Shown here: positions 24,552 to 33,268 of the stretch, piece by piece
How positions within the stretch are numbered: position 1 is the first letter of the stretch
How the letters are laid out: the number at the start of each line of letters is the position of its first letter
DNA from: Micromonospora violae
GTDB taxonomy: Bacteria; Actinomycetota; Actinomycetes; Mycobacteriales; Micromonosporaceae
Reading direction: 5' to 3'
NCBI RefSeq assembly: GCF_004217135.1
Contig: NZ_SHKK01000001.1
Location: forward strand, 6,882,001 to 6,946,000
Length of the DNA: 64,000 bases
Notes under the pieces: model-generated
What the model saw: the letters and a program-made list of their open reading frames with translations, nothing else
What the model was told of the DNA's origin: nothing
The model's database searches: none
Position numbers and translations under genes: made by a program

Positions 24552-26009
24552 TCAGCCGGCCAGGCCGAGCGCCTCGGCGGCCGCGCGACCGTTGGCGTGG
24601 CTCGCGCCGTAGGTGGTGACGAAGGCGCGTACGCCCGCTGGCCGCCACTGTGCCGGCCAGCCCATCTCCACCACTGTCACCGGGTGCTGCGACGCCAGGT
24701 CGGTGATCAGCTCCGGGCCGCCGGGCAGCCGGTGCAGGTGTCGCCCGACCAGCACGATGGGACGGTCGCCGGCCAGCCCGCGCAGGGTCGCCGGGGTGGT
24801 TTCGGCGGCGATCACCCGGATCTCCGGCACCCCGTCCAGGTGTGGACCGAGGCCCCACGGCACCCGACCCTCGGCGATCGTCGACTCGGTGTGCAGTTGC
24901 ACCACCAGTGGCTGGTCGAGGTCGGTGAGCAGGCCGTCCACGCGGACCGCCCGGCGCGCTGCCGCGTACCCCAGCTCGGTGTCCTCGGCGGTCGGCGACG
25001 ACCCGCCGGCGGCCCGGGTCCAGGCGGCGAGGTCGGCGGCGCGGCCGGCCGCCTCCTCGACCCGCGCCCGCGCGAGCCGGCCGTCAGCGAGCGCGTCGAC
25101 GATCTCGGCGGCCACCCGTTCGACCAGTTCGGCGTCGACCTTCGCGCCGATGCAGAGCAGGTCGGCACCGGCGCTCAGGGCCCGCACCGCGGCCGGTCCG
25201 ACCCCGCCGGCGGCCACCGCGGCGCCCTTCATCTCCAGGGCGTCGGTGATGACGGTGCCGGTGAAGCCGTACTCGGTGCGCAGCAGGTCGACCAGGACGG
25301 CCCGGCTGAAGGTGGCCGGGTCGGCGCCGGTGAGCGCCGGCACCCGGATGTGCGCGGTCATCACGGCGCGGGCCCCGGCGGCGACGACGGCCGCGAACGG
25401 CGGCAGGTCCCGTTGGCGGAGCAGGTCCAGCGGAGCGTCCACCGTGGGCAGCTCGTGGTGGGAGTCGGTGACGGTGGCGCCGTGCCCGGGGAAGTGCTTG
25501 GCGCAGGCGGCCACGCCGGCGGCCTGCAACCCGGCCACGGCGGCGGCCGAGTGGGCGGCCACCCGTACCGGGTCCGCGCCGAAGGACCGGGTGCCGATCA
25601 CCGGGTTGTCGTCGGCGGTGTTGACGTCGACCGTGGGGGCGAGGTTGACGGTGATGCCGAGCGCGGCCAGCTCGGCGCCGATCGACTGGTAGACCCGTCG
25701 GGTGAGGGCCACGTCGCCGATCGCCCCCAGGGCGGCGTTGCCGGGGTACGGGCTGCCGGTGGCGTGCGCCAGCCGGGTCACGTCGCCGCCCTCCTCGTCG
25801 ATGGCGATCAGCGCGTCCGACCGGCCGGCGCGCAGCGCGGCGGTGCTCGCCGCCACCTGCGCGGGGTCGTGCACGTTGGTGCCGAACAGGGTGTGCCCGG
25901 CCAGCCCGTCGGCCAGCAGGTCGACCGCCCAGTCCGGTGGGACCGGTCCCGGGTACGCGCCGAGGAGCGTGCCCAGCGCCAGCCGGCGCAGTCCTGGATC
26001 CAACCCCAC
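24552..26009 (-). CDS. GH3 beta-N-acetylhexosaminidase-like protein (NagZ type)
   Basis: A 485-residue GH3 protein. It carries the NagZ signature KHFPGHGATVTDSHHELP, whose His acts as the general acid/base on a mobile loop, and the nucleophile aspartate in VITDALEMKG. It also has IDEEGGDVTRL and a C-terminal Rossmann-like domain. NagZ enzymes remove N-acetylglucosamine from muropeptides or chitooligomers. There is no signal peptide, pointing to cell-wall recycling or internal sugar breakdown. The GTG start at 26009 has GGGGAG upstream. It is divergent from the ROK regulator gene with a shared palindromic operator between them. Confidence 0.9.
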   Translation of the reverse strand: MGLDPGLRRLALGTLLGAYPGPVPPDWAVDLLADGLAGHTLFGTNVHDPAQVAASTAALRAGRSDALIAIDEEGGDVTRLAHATGSPYPGNAALGAIGDVALTRRVYQSIGAELAALGITVNLAPTVDVNTADDNPVIGTRSFGADPVRVAAHSAAAVAGLQAAGVAACAKHFPGHGATVTDSHHELPTVDAPLDLLRQRDLPPFAAVVAAGARAVMTAHIRVPALTGADPATFSRAVLVDLLRTEYGFTGTVITDALEMKGAAVAAGGVGPAAVRALSAGADLLCIGAKVDAELVERVAAEIVDALADGRLARARVEEAAGRAADLAAWTRAAGGSSPTAEDTELGYAAARRAVRVDGLLTDLDQPLVVQLHTESTIAEGRVPWGLGPHLDGVPEIRVIAAETTPATLRGLAGDRPIVLVGRHLHRLPGGPELITDLASQHPVTVVEMGWPAQWRPAGVRAFVTTYGASHANGRAAAEALGLAG

Positions 26010-26146
26010 CTGATACTCCCCTTTCGGTGCCCCCGCGGGTACGAAACGTCGTACCGGTGGGGGTTGTGGCCCTGCCGGGTCGGCCGAGCGTCCCACCGCC
26101 GGGTGGCCGTTACGCTACGGCTACCCGTTCGCAGGTTGGTTTACAG

Positions 26147-26163
26147 TTAGCAAAGTTTACTAA
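26147..26163. promoter_or_regulatory. ROK-type palindromic operator
   Basis: TTAG-N-AAA-N-TTT-N-CTAA is a 17-base palindrome, symmetric at every position except the three spacer bases. It lies in an AT-rich patch 16 bases upstream of the ROK start codon, in the divergent control region shared with the hexosaminidase gene. NagC/Mlc/XylR-type ROK repressors recognise comparable AT-rich inverted repeats. Confidence 0.75.
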
Positions 26164-26179
26164 AACTAGAGGACGTGTC

Positions 26180-27355
26180 ATGAGTGCGACCCGGCTGCCC
26201 GGCACCCCCCGCCTGTTGCGGGCGCTCAACGACCGTGCCGCGCTGGAGTTGCTCCTCGAACGTGGCCCGCTGACCCGGGCCCGGATCGGCGAGCTGACCG
26301 GGCTGTCGAAGGTCACCGCGTCGCAACTGGTCGAGCGGTTGGAAGAGCGCGGCCTCGTCGCGCGGGTCGGTGAGCAGGCCGGCGGGCGAGGGCCGAACGC
26401 CCAGCTCTACGCGGTCCGTCCGGGCAGCGCGCACGTGGTCGGCGTGGACGTCGGGCCGGATCGGGTGGTGGCCGCGTGCGCCGACATCACCGGTGCGGTG
26501 ATCGGCCGGGTGGAGCAGTCGACCCGGGACACCGACGACCCGGTGGGTGTGGTGCACAACGCCGTCGTGCAGGCGGCGAGCAGCGCCCAGGCGCAGCTGA
26601 GCAGCGTACGACGGATCGTGCTCGGCACGCCCGGCCTGGTCGACCCCGGCACCGGCGACATCACCTTCGCCTTCAACCTGCCGCGCTGGCACAGCGGTCT
26701 GCTCGCCGCGCTGCGCGACGACCTGCACACGCCGGTGGTCTTCGAGAACGACGTCAACCTGGCCGCGGTGGCCGAGGCGCAGTCCGGCGCGGCCCAGGGG
26801 CTGGCGGACTTCGTGCTGGTCTGGGTGGGTGCCGGCGTCGGCCTGGCGATCGTGCTCGGCGGGCGGCTGCACCATGGCAGCAGCGGCGCGGCCGGCGAGA
26901 TCGGCTACCTGCCGGTGCCCGGCGCGCCCATCCCGCGCGACGTCTCCCGTCGCGCCAAGCCGGCCTTCCAGCAACTGATCGGTGCGGACTCGGTACGCGC
27001 GATCGCCCGCGAGCACGGCTACCCGGACGGCGACGCCGCCGAGGCCGTCCGCGCGGCGGCTGCTGCCGGTGCCGACGGTGGGCCGATGCTCGACGAGTTG
27101 GCGCGACGGCTCGCGCTGGGTGTGGCCAGCACCTGTGTCGTGCTCGATCCGCCGTTGGTGGTGCTCGCCGGTGAGGTGGGTCAGGCCGGTGGCGCGGCGC
27201 TCGCCGACCGGGTGCAGCAGGAGGTCGCGGCGATCACGCTGGTCCAGCCCCGGGTGGTGCCGACCGGGCTGACCGAGGAGCCGATCCTGCACGGCGCGCT
27301 GCGCACCGCCCTGGACGCGGTGCGCGACGAGGTGTTCGGCTCCACCGTCGGCTGA
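26180..27355 (+). CDS. ROK family transcriptional regulator
   Basis: A 391-residue repressor. Residues about 10-80 are a MarR-like winged helix (RAALELLLERGPLTRARIGELTGLSKVTASQLVERLEERGL). The rest is the sugar-kinase-like fold (VGVDVGPDRVVAA, ENDVNLAAVAEAQSGAAQG, GAGVGLAIVLGGRLHHGSSGAAGEIGYL). The CxCGxxGC zinc motif normally following the GAAGEIGH region is absent, replaced by a PGAPIPRDVSRRAK segment, so it is a non-zinc variant. AGAGGA precedes the ATG. The ligand is probably an amino sugar or oligosaccharide, given the divergent NagZ-like gene. Confidence 0.9.
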   Translation: MSATRLPGTPRLLRALNDRAALELLLERGPLTRARIGELTGLSKVTASQLVERLEERGLVARVGEQAGGRGPNAQLYAVRPGSAHVVGVDVGPDRVVAACADITGAVIGRVEQSTRDTDDPVGVVHNAVVQAASSAQAQLSSVRRIVLGTPGLVDPGTGDITFAFNLPRWHSGLLAALRDDLHTPVVFENDVNLAAVAEAQSGAAQGLADFVLVWVGAGVGLAIVLGGRLHHGSSGAAGEIGYLPVPGAPIPRDVSRRAKPAFQQLIGADSVRAIAREHGYPDGDAAEAVRAAAAAGADGGPMLDELARRLALGVASTCVVLDPPLVVLAGEVGQAGGAALADRVQQEVAAITLVQPRVVPTGLTEEPILHGALRTALDAVRDEVFGSTVG

Positions 27356-27432
27356 GCCCACAGGCGCGGTCATATGAAGGAATACTTCACCGCTGGACGG
27401 CCGGCTGCAAGGTCCTGCCGAACTCGCTCGCG

Positions 27433-27475
27433 GTCCGCCGGGCCGCCCGGAGCAGGGGCGGGCGGCCCGGCGGAC
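27433..27475. terminator. bidirectional hairpin terminator
   Basis: A 17-base-pair perfect stem (27433-27449 with 27459-27475) with a nine-base loop between the ROK gene and the convergent ABC permease gene; it almost touches the permease stop codon. Confidence 0.78.
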
Positions 27476-27477
27476 GC

Positions 27478-28491
27478 TCAGATGAGGTCGCGGCGACGGA
27501 ACACGGCGAACGCTGCCGCCGTCAAACCGCCGGTGATCACCAGCAGCACCAGCAGTGCTGGTTGCCAGGTCAGGCCGTAGAAGCCGTCGCAGAGGCTGTC
27601 GCCCTCGCCGCGGCACTCCTGCGCGTCGAAGAACCGGGCCTCACCGGTCAGCCAGGCACCGACGTGGCTGGAGAGCATCAGATGATCCGGCCGGCGGGCG
27701 TCGACGATCTCCAGCACCAGACGGGCACCCAACTCCCACACCACCAGGTAAGCGGCGGCCGCCCCCAGCGCCGCCGACGTGTGCCGACCCAGCGTGGCGA
27801 TCGCGAAACCCAACGCCGAAGCCAGCAGCACCAGCACCAGGCCACGGCCGTGCACCGCACCGAGCGAACGCCAGAAGTCGCCATCCAACCGGCCCGGCAG
27901 CCCGGCGGTCTGCCCGATCACCCAGAACGTGGCGAGGTAGGCCACCGACGCCAGCAGGGCCAACACCAGCACCGCGCCGAGCAGCGTGCCCAACTTCGCC
28001 GCGAGCACCGTCACCCGGCGCGGTCGCCAGAGCAGCAGGTTCACCACACCGCCGGAGTTCAAATCGGCGCCGATGTAGGAGGCGCCCACCAGGAACCCGA
28101 ACAGCACCAGGAACGCGATGAGGAAATAGAGCAGCGGACGCGCCTGCTGGCCGAAGCTGAACACCCCCGGCAGGAAGTCGGCGGCGATCGGCAGCTGCTC
28201 CTGCCGGATCGGGTCGATCTCCGAGCAGTCCTGCGGGAAGTACCGGTCCATCTCGCCCTGTCCGAGCGTGCCGTTCTGTCGGGCCAGACACTGCTGGAAC
28301 ATGGTCTCCATGTCATTGCGGGCCTCGGCCGCCCTAGCCTGCGCCGAGTTGAGCTCGTCCGCATTCGGCTTGTGCGAGCCGGCCAACGTGGTCGCCGCCG
28401 TCACGGCGAACGCGAAGACCAGCAGGACGACCATGAGCTGTACGAAGCGACGCGCGGACAGTCGCTCCAACTCCGCACGGACCAGGTTCAC
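27478..28491 (-). CDS. ABC-2 type transporter permease
   Basis: A 337-residue membrane protein with an initial helix (FVQLMVVLLVFAFAVTAATTL), a large outside loop containing two cysteines (MFQQCLARQN, FPQDCSEI), five further membrane segments, and a C-terminal helix ending FAVFRRRDLI. The GTG start at 28491 overlaps the stop of the ATPase gene as GTGA. The subunit pattern (ATPase plus ABC-2 permease) is typical of drug or lipid exporters. Substrate unknown. Confidence 0.85.
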   Translation of the reverse strand: MNLVRAELERLSARRFVQLMVVLLVFAFAVTAATTLAGSHKPNADELNSAQARAAEARNDMETMFQQCLARQNGTLGQGEMDRYFPQDCSEIDPIRQEQLPIAADFLPGVFSFGQQARPLLYFLIAFLVLFGFLVGASYIGADLNSGGVVNLLLWRPRRVTVLAAKLGTLLGAVLVLALLASVAYLATFWVIGQTAGLPGRLDGDFWRSLGAVHGRGLVLVLLASALGFAIATLGRHTSAALGAAAAYLVVWELGARLVLEIVDARRPDHLMLSSHVGAWLTGEARFFDAQECRGEGDSLCDGFYGLTWQPALLVLLVITGGLTAAAFAVFRRRDLI

Positions 28492-29486
28492 GCGTCCACT
28501 CCCCGATCGAGGTCGATCACAGCTTCGCCCTGCGGCAGCGACGAGGCGTCGACCTGCCCGGGCACCGACGGATGCGCGTACGCGCCGGTCAACTCCAGGA
28601 AGACGCTCTCCAGGTCCGGCCGGAGCGGCGTCAGCTCGCCCACCCACAGCCCCTGCTCGCCCAGCACCCGACTGACCACCGTCGGGTCGCTCACCCCGCT
28701 GACCACCAACGCCTCGCCGTCCACGACCGCCGCCAGGCCAGCCGTGTGCAGCACCTCGACGGCCCGCTCCGGCTCGGCCACCCGGACCAGGAACTCGTGC
28801 TGGTCGTAGCCCGCCAGCACCTCGTCCACCCGGCCGGTCGCCACCCGCCGCCCCCGAGAGATGATCGTGACGTGGTCGCAGATCAGCTGGATCTCGCCCA
28901 GGATGTGGCTGGACACCAGCACGGTCACCCCGCTGGCCGCCAGCGATCGCATCAGGTCCCGCATCTCCCGGATACCCGCCGGGTCCAGCCCGTTCGCCGG
29001 TTCGTCCAGGATGAGCAACCGCGGGTCCTTCAACAGCGCGGACGCCACCGCGAGGCGCTGCTTCATGCCCAACGAGTAGCCCTTCACCCGCTCGTCGCCC
29101 CGGTCGTGCAGACCCACCAGATCCAGCACCTCGTCCACCCGCGAAACCGGCACTCCACCGGCACGGGCCAACAACCGCAGCGTGCGGTAACCGGTGAAGT
29201 TGCCGAAGAACTGCGGGCTCTCCACGATGGCGCCGACCTGGCCCGCCACCCGGGCCAGCAGCTGCGGCGACGGTTCGCCGAGCACGGTCATCCGGCCGCT
29301 GTCGGCGCGTACCAGCCCGAGCAGGGCCCGCAGGGTGGTGGTCTTGCCGGAGCCGTTGGGGCCCAGGAAGCCGTGGATCTGGCCGGCCTCGACCAGCAGG
29401 TCGAACCCGTCCACCGCCACCTGTCGGCCGCCGCGCAGGCTGTGGAAGGTCTTGCGCAGACCCTCGATCTCGATGACCGCGCTCAT
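28488..29486 (-). CDS. ABC transporter ATP-binding protein (drug/lipid exporter type)
   Basis: A 332-residue ATPase: Walker A GFLGPNGSGKTTTLRALLGL, Q-loop VGAIVESPQFFGN, signature YSLGMKQRLAVASALL, Walker B LLILDEPANGLDPAG, and switch histidine in VLVSSHILGE. A C-terminal extension after residue 220 is typical of DrrA/BcrA-like exporter ATPases. It is coupled to the permease by the GTGA overlap. Confidence 0.92.
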   Translation of the reverse strand: MSAVIEIEGLRKTFHSLRGGRQVAVDGFDLLVEAGQIHGFLGPNGSGKTTTLRALLGLVRADSGRMTVLGEPSPQLLARVAGQVGAIVESPQFFGNFTGYRTLRLLARAGGVPVSRVDEVLDLVGLHDRGDERVKGYSLGMKQRLAVASALLKDPRLLILDEPANGLDPAGIREMRDLMRSLAASGVTVLVSSHILGEIQLICDHVTIISRGRRVATGRVDEVLAGYDQHEFLVRVAEPERAVEVLHTAGLAAVVDGEALVVSGVSDPTVVSRVLGEQGLWVGELTPLRPDLESVFLELTGAYAHPSVPGQVDASSLPQGEAVIDLDRGVDA

Positions 29487-29564
29487 CCGCGCGGCTCCTT
29501 ACCTCGACGGGGCATGGGCCGTCCTTCGGGCTTGGTGATCAATGACACGGCGCTTCACCCTATG

Positions 29565-29596
29565 GCTGAGGTGCCGCCCATGGGGGGCACCTCAGC
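29565..29596. repeat. 11-base-pair hairpin before the ABC ATPase gene
   Basis: GCTGAGGTGCC (29565-29575) pairs with GGCACCTCAGC (29586-29596). It lies between divergent genes and ends 22 bases before the GTG at 29618, so it could be an operator or leader structure rather than a terminator. Confidence 0.5.
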
Positions 29597-29617
29597 GTTG
29601 CGTGGTTGGATGGTGCG

Positions 29618-30460
29618 GTGACTGGTGACCTGATCCCCGGCGCTGCCGGCGCCGCGCCTGCCGCCGCTTTCGTGGACCCGGATCTGGTGGTCAGCCTCGA
29701 CGGCGTCGGTGTGCGCCGCTCTGGCACCGCCCTCCTCCAAGACCTGAGCTGGCGCGTCGAGCTGGACGAGCGGTGGGTCGTGCTCGGCTCCAACGGCGCC
29801 GGCAAGACCACGCTGCTCAACCTCGCCGCCGGTCGGCTGCACCCCACCACGGGTGTCGCGCACGTGCTCGGCGAGCGGATCGGCCGCACCGACGTCAACG
29901 AACTGCGTACCCGGATCGGGCTCACCACCGCCGCGATCGCCGAACGCCTGCCCGCCGACGAGCGGGTCAGCGACGTGGTGGTGACCGCAGCCTGGTCGGT
30001 GGTCGGCCGCTGGCGCGAGAACTACGACCGCGGCGACGAGGCGCGGGCGCGGGCACTGCTGGGCCAACTCGGCGTCGGTGGCCTCGCCGAGCGCCGCTAC
30101 GGCACCCTCTCCGAGGGTGAGCGCAAGCGGGTGCAGATCGCACGGGCACTGATGACCGACCCGGAGCTGCTCCTGCTCGACGAACCCGCGGCCGGGCTCG
30201 ACCTGGGTGGTCGGGAAGACCTGGTCGCGCGCCTGGCCGAGCTGGCGTACGACCCGGACGCCCCGGCGATGGTGCTGGTCACCCACCACGTCGAGGAGAT
30301 CCCGCCCGGGTTCACCCACGCGCTGCTGCTGCGCGAGGGCGGGGTGGTCGCCCAGGGTCTGCTCGCCGAGACGCTGACCGGCGACAACCTCTCCAAGACC
30401 TTCGGGCTGCCACTGGTGGTCGAGCGGTCGGGCGACCGCTTCACGGCTCGCGCCGCCTGA
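29618..30460 (+). CDS. ABC transporter ATP-binding protein (single subunit)
   Basis: A 280-residue ATPase: Walker A LGSNGAGKTTLLNLAAGR, signature TLSEGERKRVQIARAL, Walker B LLLLDEPAAGLDLGG, and switch histidine in VLVTHHVEEI. It resembles the ModF/YbbL-like group that acts without an adjacent permease; none is encoded here. GTG 29618 is preferred over TTG 29606. The ribokinase gene follows after 22 bases and is probably cotranscribed. Confidence 0.87.
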   Translation: MTGDLIPGAAGAAPAAAFVDPDLVVSLDGVGVRRSGTALLQDLSWRVELDERWVVLGSNGAGKTTLLNLAAGRLHPTTGVAHVLGERIGRTDVNELRTRIGLTTAAIAERLPADERVSDVVVTAAWSVVGRWRENYDRGDEARARALLGQLGVGGLAERRYGTLSEGERKRVQIARALMTDPELLLLDEPAAGLDLGGREDLVARLAELAYDPDAPAMVLVTHHVEEIPPGFTHALLLREGGVVAQGLLAETLTGDNLSKTFGLPLVVERSGDRFTARAA

Positions 30461-30482
30461 GCGTCGGCCGACGGAGACGACC

Positions 30483-31379
30483 ATGCCGCAGACCCGGGTC
30501 GCCGTGGTGGGCAGCGCCAACATGGATCTGGTCGCGATGGCGCCCGCGCTGCCACGACCGGGCGAGACCATGCTCGGCACCGACTTCGTGATGGTGTCCG
30601 GCGGCAAGGGCGCCAACCAGGCCGTGGCCGCGGTCCGGGCCGGTGCCTCCTGCGCCTTCCTCGGCGCGATCGGCTCGGACGCCTTCGGCGTCACCCTCAA
30701 GGCCCGCATCACCGCCGCCGGCGTGGACACCAGTCAGCTCCGGGTGGTCTACGGTGCCTCCGGGGTGGCGTTGGTGATGGTCAACGCCCAGGGGGAGAAC
30801 GCCATCGTGGTCACCCCCGGCGCGAACGACGCCCTGGTCGGCCTCACCGAGGACGAGTTGGCCACGGTGCGCGCGGCCGACGTCCTCGTCGCCCAACTGG
30901 AGATCCCGGTGCCGACCGTGACGGCCGCCGCGGTGGCCGCCCGCGACGCCGGCACCCGGGTCATCCTGAACGCCGCCCCGGCCCGCGACCTCCCGCCCGA
31001 GTTGCTCGCCGCCGTGGACCTGCTGGTCGTCAACGAGGGCGAGGCGCAGACGCTCACCGGTCGAGGTCGGGAGGAGCCCCGCGCCCTGCTCGACCTGACC
31101 TCCCGGGCCGTGCTCACGCTCGGCGGTGAGGGTGCCTGGTACGTCGACCGGGACGGTGCCGAGGTGCACGTGCCCGCCGTACGGGTCGACGTGGTCGACT
31201 CCACCGCCGCCGGTGACGCGTTCACCGCCGCGCTGGCCGTCGGCTGGGGCGAGGGGCGCGACCTGGTCGACGCGGTGCGCTGGGCGGCGGCGGCCGGCGC
31301 CGCCTGCGTCCGCAAGCTCGGCGCGTCGGTGGCGCTACCGCAACGCGCCGAGATCGACGAGCTGTACGCGCCGGCCTGA
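30483..31379 (+). CDS. rbsK: ribokinase (PfkB family)
   Basis: A 298-residue sugar kinase. PfkB motifs are clear: VVGSANMDLVAMAPALPRPGET near the start, SGGKGANQAVAAVRAGA, VVNEGEAQTLTG, and the C-terminal signature DSTAAGDAFTAALAVGW with the catalytic aspartate. It phosphorylates ribose to ribose-5-phosphate in the cytoplasm. GGAGACG precedes the ATG. No ribose transporter is adjacent, so the assignment within PfkB rests on sequence alone. Confidence 0.87.
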   Translation: MPQTRVAVVGSANMDLVAMAPALPRPGETMLGTDFVMVSGGKGANQAVAAVRAGASCAFLGAIGSDAFGVTLKARITAAGVDTSQLRVVYGASGVALVMVNAQGENAIVVTPGANDALVGLTEDELATVRAADVLVAQLEIPVPTVTAAAVAARDAGTRVILNAAPARDLPPELLAAVDLLVVNEGEAQTLTGRGREEPRALLDLTSRAVLTLGGEGAWYVDRDGAEVHVPAVRVDVVDSTAAGDAFTAALAVGWGEGRDLVDAVRWAAAAGAACVRKLGASVALPQRAEIDELYAPA

Positions 31380-31387
31380 CCGCCCGA

Positions 31388-31969
31388 TCAGACCGCGACG
31401 TCGTCGCTGAGCTTCTCGCCGCGTCGGCGCAGCATGCCCAGGCCCGGGATGCCGGCCACGGCGAGCTTGAGGTCACGGGTGACGTCGAGCAGGTCGTGCA
31501 GGTCGGGGCCGACCCGGTCCAGGGTGGCCAGGATCGGCAGGATGTCCGCCGTCAGGTGCTCCTTGAGCTTGGGCAACTCGTCGATCAGGTGGATCGCCGC
31601 GGTGATCTCCTCGTGGCTGAGTTGTGCGACGAACCGCTCGGTCATCGGCGCGGCCCGGCGCAGCGCCGGCTCGTACGCCGCCAGCAGTTCGCCCGCCGTG
31701 GCGGTGGCCTCCGCCGCGGCGCCCACGGTGACCGCGGCCCGGCCGGTCACCGCCTCAGCGTCGGTGAGCACCCGGTCGGTCCGGTCCAGGGTCGTCTCGA
31801 TCCGGTCGACCACGCCGTTGATCCGGGTCAGCAGCGCCTCCACCCCGTCCAGCACCGCGAACGCGCGGGCGGGCACGGCGGCCATCGAGGCGGCCGAGCC
31901 GAGCGCCTGGTCGAGAGCGGAACGGGTCAGGCCGACCACGGCGGACGGGGTGGGGAGGGGAATCGCCAT
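31388..31969 (-). CDS. hypothetical helical protein
   Basis: A 193-residue, almost entirely alpha-helical protein with long amphipathic repeats (LLTRINGVVDRIETTLDRTDRVLTDAE, LPILATLDRVGPDLHDLLDVTRDLK), ending in a short Gly/Pro-containing segment and a charged tail. It resembles membrane-associated helical-bundle proteins, but no family is claimed. The ATG at 31969 has no good ribosome binding site; a farther in-frame ATG at 31999 has none either. It converges with the ribokinase gene, stops eight bases apart. Confidence 0.72.
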   Translation of the reverse strand: MAIPLPTPSAVVGLTRSALDQALGSAASMAAVPARAFAVLDGVEALLTRINGVVDRIETTLDRTDRVLTDAEAVTGRAAVTVGAAAEATATAGELLAAYEPALRRAAPMTERFVAQLSHEEITAAIHLIDELPKLKEHLTADILPILATLDRVGPDLHDLLDVTRDLKLAVAGIPGLGMLRRRGEKLSDDVAV

Positions 31970-32018
31970 GGGATCAAGTGTGCGTCGGCCGCACCACAAC
32001 CGCCCGTTGGGCTTGGTA

Positions 32019-32498
32019 TCAATGATCTCCGTGCTGTTCGACGGCGCGCTGCACGGCCCGGTAGATCTGCCCGAACCGGAGCGCGTCCGGAGTGCGTACC
32101 AGCAGGTCCTCCCGGCCGTGGTGTTGCACCCACAGCTCGTGCACGTGGCTGCCGCGTTCGTAGGAGCGGTCCAGCCAACCCAACGGGATCTCCAGGAACG
32201 GCAGCAACGCCAACGCCCCCACCGCGCAGGCGGCGAGGATGATCAGCGCCAACTGCCAGTTGCCCCGATCCTGTGCCGACCAGGCCAGTGACAGCACACA
32301 GACCATGGCGACCAGCGGCGGCAGTGAGAGCAGCAGGACCAGGACACCGCGACCCAGCACCCGTCCGCGTACGGCGAGGGTCTTCTGCCCCCGCGCGTGC
32401 CAGACGAACGTCACGTCGGACAGGGCGATCACGTGACCGCCCGCCCGGATCGACTCGGAGGTCACCTGCACCGCGTCGTCCCGGTAATAGAGGGTCAT
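32019..32498 (-). CDS. DUF6232 family membrane protein (copy A)
   Basis: A 159-residue protein: a short beta N-terminal region (MTLYYRDDAVQVTSESIRAGGHVIALSDVTFVWHARG), two membrane helices (VLVLLLSLPPLVAMVCVLSL and LALIILAACAVGALALLPFL), then a tail with RTPDALRFGQIYRAVQRAVE. Using ATG 32498 makes it exactly as long as its paralogue at 32691. TAGCCT ends five bases before the ATG and no ribosome binding site is present, suggesting a leaderless message. Role unknown. Confidence 0.85.
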   Translation of the reverse strand: MTLYYRDDAVQVTSESIRAGGHVIALSDVTFVWHARGQKTLAVRGRVLGRGVLVLLLSLPPLVAMVCVLSLAWSAQDRGNWQLALIILAACAVGALALLPFLEIPLGWLDRSYERGSHVHELWVQHHGREDLLVRTPDALRFGQIYRAVQRAVEQHGDH

Positions 32499-32592
32499 CA
32501 CTAAGGCTAACCACCAACGGGCAACCCTCGCCTCGCGTGTCCCACCGTGAGCGCTGCGGGAGCGCGCCGGGAGCGCGGGGTGGTGCGGTCGT

Positions 32593-32631
32593 CCTTTGGA
32601 GCTGAATCGTCTACGACATCAGCTCCAAAGG
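32593..32631. repeat. 13-base-pair intergenic hairpin
   Basis: CCTTTGGAGCTGA (32593-32605) pairs perfectly with TCAGCTCCAAAGG (32619-32631) around a 13-base loop. Bases 32592-32610 are the reverse complement of 11434-11452. It lies between the two DUF6232 genes and may end transcription or be a mobile palindromic repeat. Confidence 0.65.
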
Positions 32632-32690
32632 CTCCCGGAGCGGCACCCGCCCGCGCTGACGCCGCCGGGTCGCGGGATGGGTCGGGCGGC

Positions 32691-33170
32691 CTAGCGGCGG
32701 ATGCCGGGGCGGGCCGGTTGGCTGTGCTCGACCGCGCGCTGCACCGCCCGGTAGATCTGCCCGAAGCGCAGCGCGTCACCGGTGCGCAGCAGGCGCACCG
32801 GTTGACCCCGCCAACGGGCCCAGATCTCCAGTTGGCGGCTGCCCCGGGCGTACGAGCGGTCCAGGTGTTCGAAGAGGAAGTCGGCGACCGGCCCGACGGC
32901 CAGCCCGACCAGCACCGACGCGCCGACGATCGCGATCGTCACGGTGGGTGAGCGGTGTAGCCAGACGGCGATGCCGATGCCGAGCACCGCCGCTACCAGT
33001 GGGCCGGCGAGCGCGGCGCCGATCGCACCCCGCCCCGCCAGCACGCGCCAGGAACGGCTGCCACGGCGGTGCCAGATCATGGTGATGTCGGCCAGCGCGT
33101 AGCTGCGACCGTCGACGCGAACGGTGGTGGAGGTGACCTGGACCGATCTGTCGTCGTAATACGTGATCAT
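32691..33170 (-). CDS. DUF6232 family membrane protein (copy B)
   Basis: A 159-residue paralogue of the adjacent gene. It opens MITYYDDRSVQVTSTTVRVDGRSYALADITMIWHRRG, has two membrane helices (AALAGPLVAAVLGIGIAVWL, IAIVGASVLVGLAVGPVADF) and ends with the shared LRTGDALRFGQIYRAVQRAVEH motif plus a short basic tail. Identity to copy A is moderate in the helices and high in the two soluble ends, indicating an old tandem duplication. Confidence 0.85.
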   Translation of the reverse strand: MITYYDDRSVQVTSTTVRVDGRSYALADITMIWHRRGSRSWRVLAGRGAIGAALAGPLVAAVLGIGIAVWLHRSPTVTIAIVGASVLVGLAVGPVADFLFEHLDRSYARGSRQLEIWARWRGQPVRLLRTGDALRFGQIYRAVQRAVEHSQPARPGIRR

Positions 33171-33268
33171 GGCTGGACTCCCGCCCACGGGGCTGACACC
33201 ACACTACTTACCCAAACGAGCCGGGTCGTAAGGTTGGCACGCGACTTCGACGAGGAAGTGAGGGCAGC

